This document shows, in pieces, positions 63,316 to 64,000 of a DNA stretch of 64,000 nucleotides. The notes under the pieces were generated by a model. That model was not told the origin of the DNA and searched no databases. It saw only the letters and a program-made list of their open reading frames with translations. The position numbers and the translations under genes were made by a program. The DNA is taken from contig NZ_CP029145.1 of assembly GCF_003149515.1 (NCBI RefSeq), positions 4,278,001 through 4,342,000 of the forward strand, written 5' to 3'. The stretch's first letter is position 1. Every line of letters begins with the position of its first letter. Source of the stretch: Hymenobacter nivis. Its GTDB lineage: Bacteria; Bacteroidota; Bacteroidia; Cytophagales; Hymenobacteraceae.

Positions 63316-64000
63316 CTATGCAGGGCCCCGGCGCGGTAGCTTAGCTTCGCCGCTGATCATCCGCGAAATAAGGCCGTGATCTTTGGTTATTTCCGACCAC
63401 ACCACACCAGCCAAATGCACAACGAAGTAGGTAAGAATCAGGTACATGGTCACGCCGTGTATATCGCCTACCGTGTGCTCGATACTATGCAGGAACGGCA
63501 CGTCGTCGGCCCAGGTGAGGGCAAGGCCGGTGATGACCATGACGGTCAGGAAGAGGTAGAACAGCGCGTAAGTGGTTTTGGCAAATAACGCGTGGCGCGC
63601 GTCGCCCTTATCGGCGGGCGGGGCGAGGCGATACTTGCGGGCTACCAGCATTAGGCGCGTCGAAAAGCGTACCTCCGCGGGTCCCCGCAGCTCCATCAAC
63701 ACGCGCAGCAGCCAAAACGCCGCCAGCCCCAAGCCGATGGCAATGTGCCATTGCCAGATTCGGTCGCTGATGATATGGGCAAACGCCCGGCCTTGCTGCT
63801 CGGTGGGGGCCGCACCATCCTTACTCGCCGCCTGAATAAACTCCGGCACGGCCGAGCGCGCATTAACGATAACCTTCAGGAACAAAATAGTTAGTAGTTG
63901 CCCAGTCACCAGCAGCGCGCTGCCCCAGTGCCACACGCGCAGCGGAGCCGAGTAGTCGTGGGTAGAATTCGAGTCGGTTTTTTGAACCGAAACAGGTGAG
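63316..64000 (-). CDS. Cytochrome b/b6-type membrane protein, 5' part cut by the window edge
   Basis: The open frame continues past 64000 (SPVSVQKTDSNSTHDYSAPL upstream of the region shown), so the start is not in the window. The visible part has four or more membrane helices, haem-ligand histidines in VWHWGSALLVTGQ, IWQWHIAIGLGLAAFWLLR, HSIEHTVGDIHGVTMYLILT and YFVVHLAGVVW, and ends RRGPA before TAG. This is the di-haem cytochrome b561 / Ni,Fe-hydrogenase-cytochrome type. The electron donor is not visible. Confidence 0.85.
   Translation of the reverse strand, partial: SPVSVQKTDSNSTHDYSAPLRVWHWGSALLVTGQLLTILFLKVIVNARSAVPEFIQAASKDGAAPTEQQGRAFAHIISDRIWQWHIAIGLGLAAFWLLRVLMELRGPAEVRFSTRLMLVARKYRLAPPADKGDARHALFAKTTYALFYLFLTVMVITGLALTWADDVPFLHSIEHTVGDIHGVTMYLILTYFVVHLAGVVWSEITKDHGLISRMISGEAKLPRRGPA

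Overview
The window looks like a chromosomal segment of a high-GC member of the Bacteroidota, most likely Hymenobacter or a close relative. This rests on type IX secretion C-terminal sorting domains, a TonB-dependent receptor with an N-terminal carboxypeptidase-regulatory domain, TACCTTTG-type promoter boxes, an OmpA protein with thrombospondin-3 repeats, a purH-mreBCD-pbp2 order, and a striking density of the palindrome GGGGCCC(C). No rRNA, tRNA or CRISPR array was seen.

Layout. 0-2 kb: end of a UbiA prenyltransferase gene and a beta-barrel protein. 2-2.8 kb: first copy of a 146-bp miniature transposable element and a decayed acyl-CoA dehydrogenase. 2.9-9.4 kb: purH, a tiny membrane protein, then the cell-shape cluster mreB-mreC-mreD-mrdA. 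9.4-9.9 kb: a dead YoeB-type toxin-antitoxin pair. 10-13 kb: nuoM-nuoN (minus strand). 13.1-16.6 kb: selU, a broken glyoxalase-like gene, selD and a GluQ-like synthetase, a tRNA wobble-base modification group. 16.6-21.5 kb: endonuclease V, two DUF1990 genes (one dead), an alcohol dehydrogenase and a serine hydrolase. 21.6-25.3 kb: two secreted T9SS-sorted proteins. 25.6-30.9 kb: a decayed 3'-5' exonuclease, a membrane-anchored AraC regulator, a TonB-type receptor and a small secreted protein. 31.2-37.4 kb: an M50 protease gene split by the second miniature element, then an ABC ATPase with a permease/M1-peptidase fusion. 37.7-41.3 kb: a small membrane protein and an ECF sigma factor (minus), then nuoK-nuoL (plus). 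41.4-49.1 kb: OmpA protein, a dead sorbosone-type dehydrogenase, a DUF6600-like protein, an amidohydrolase, the third miniature element, an NmrA-like reductase. 49.3-55.9 kb: an AT-rich single-chain restriction-modification enzyme, clpB, and two further AT-rich genes (a secreted protein and a HEPN protein). 56-64 kb: amine oxidase, methyltransferase, two secreted small proteins, HupE-like protein, an M1 peptidase and the start of a cytochrome b gene.

Most notable. Three 146-147 bp non-coding elements share GGCGGTGGT-like ends and each is flanked by a perfect 8-bp target duplication (1895-2040, 31564-31709, 48037-48183). One splits the HELGH protease gene, and removing it with one duplication copy restores a 384-codon frame. 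Six or seven genes are decaying, most of them carrying in-frame TAG codons where Trp or Gln is expected. The AT-rich 49-56 kb segment, interrupted by clpB, carries likely defence functions.
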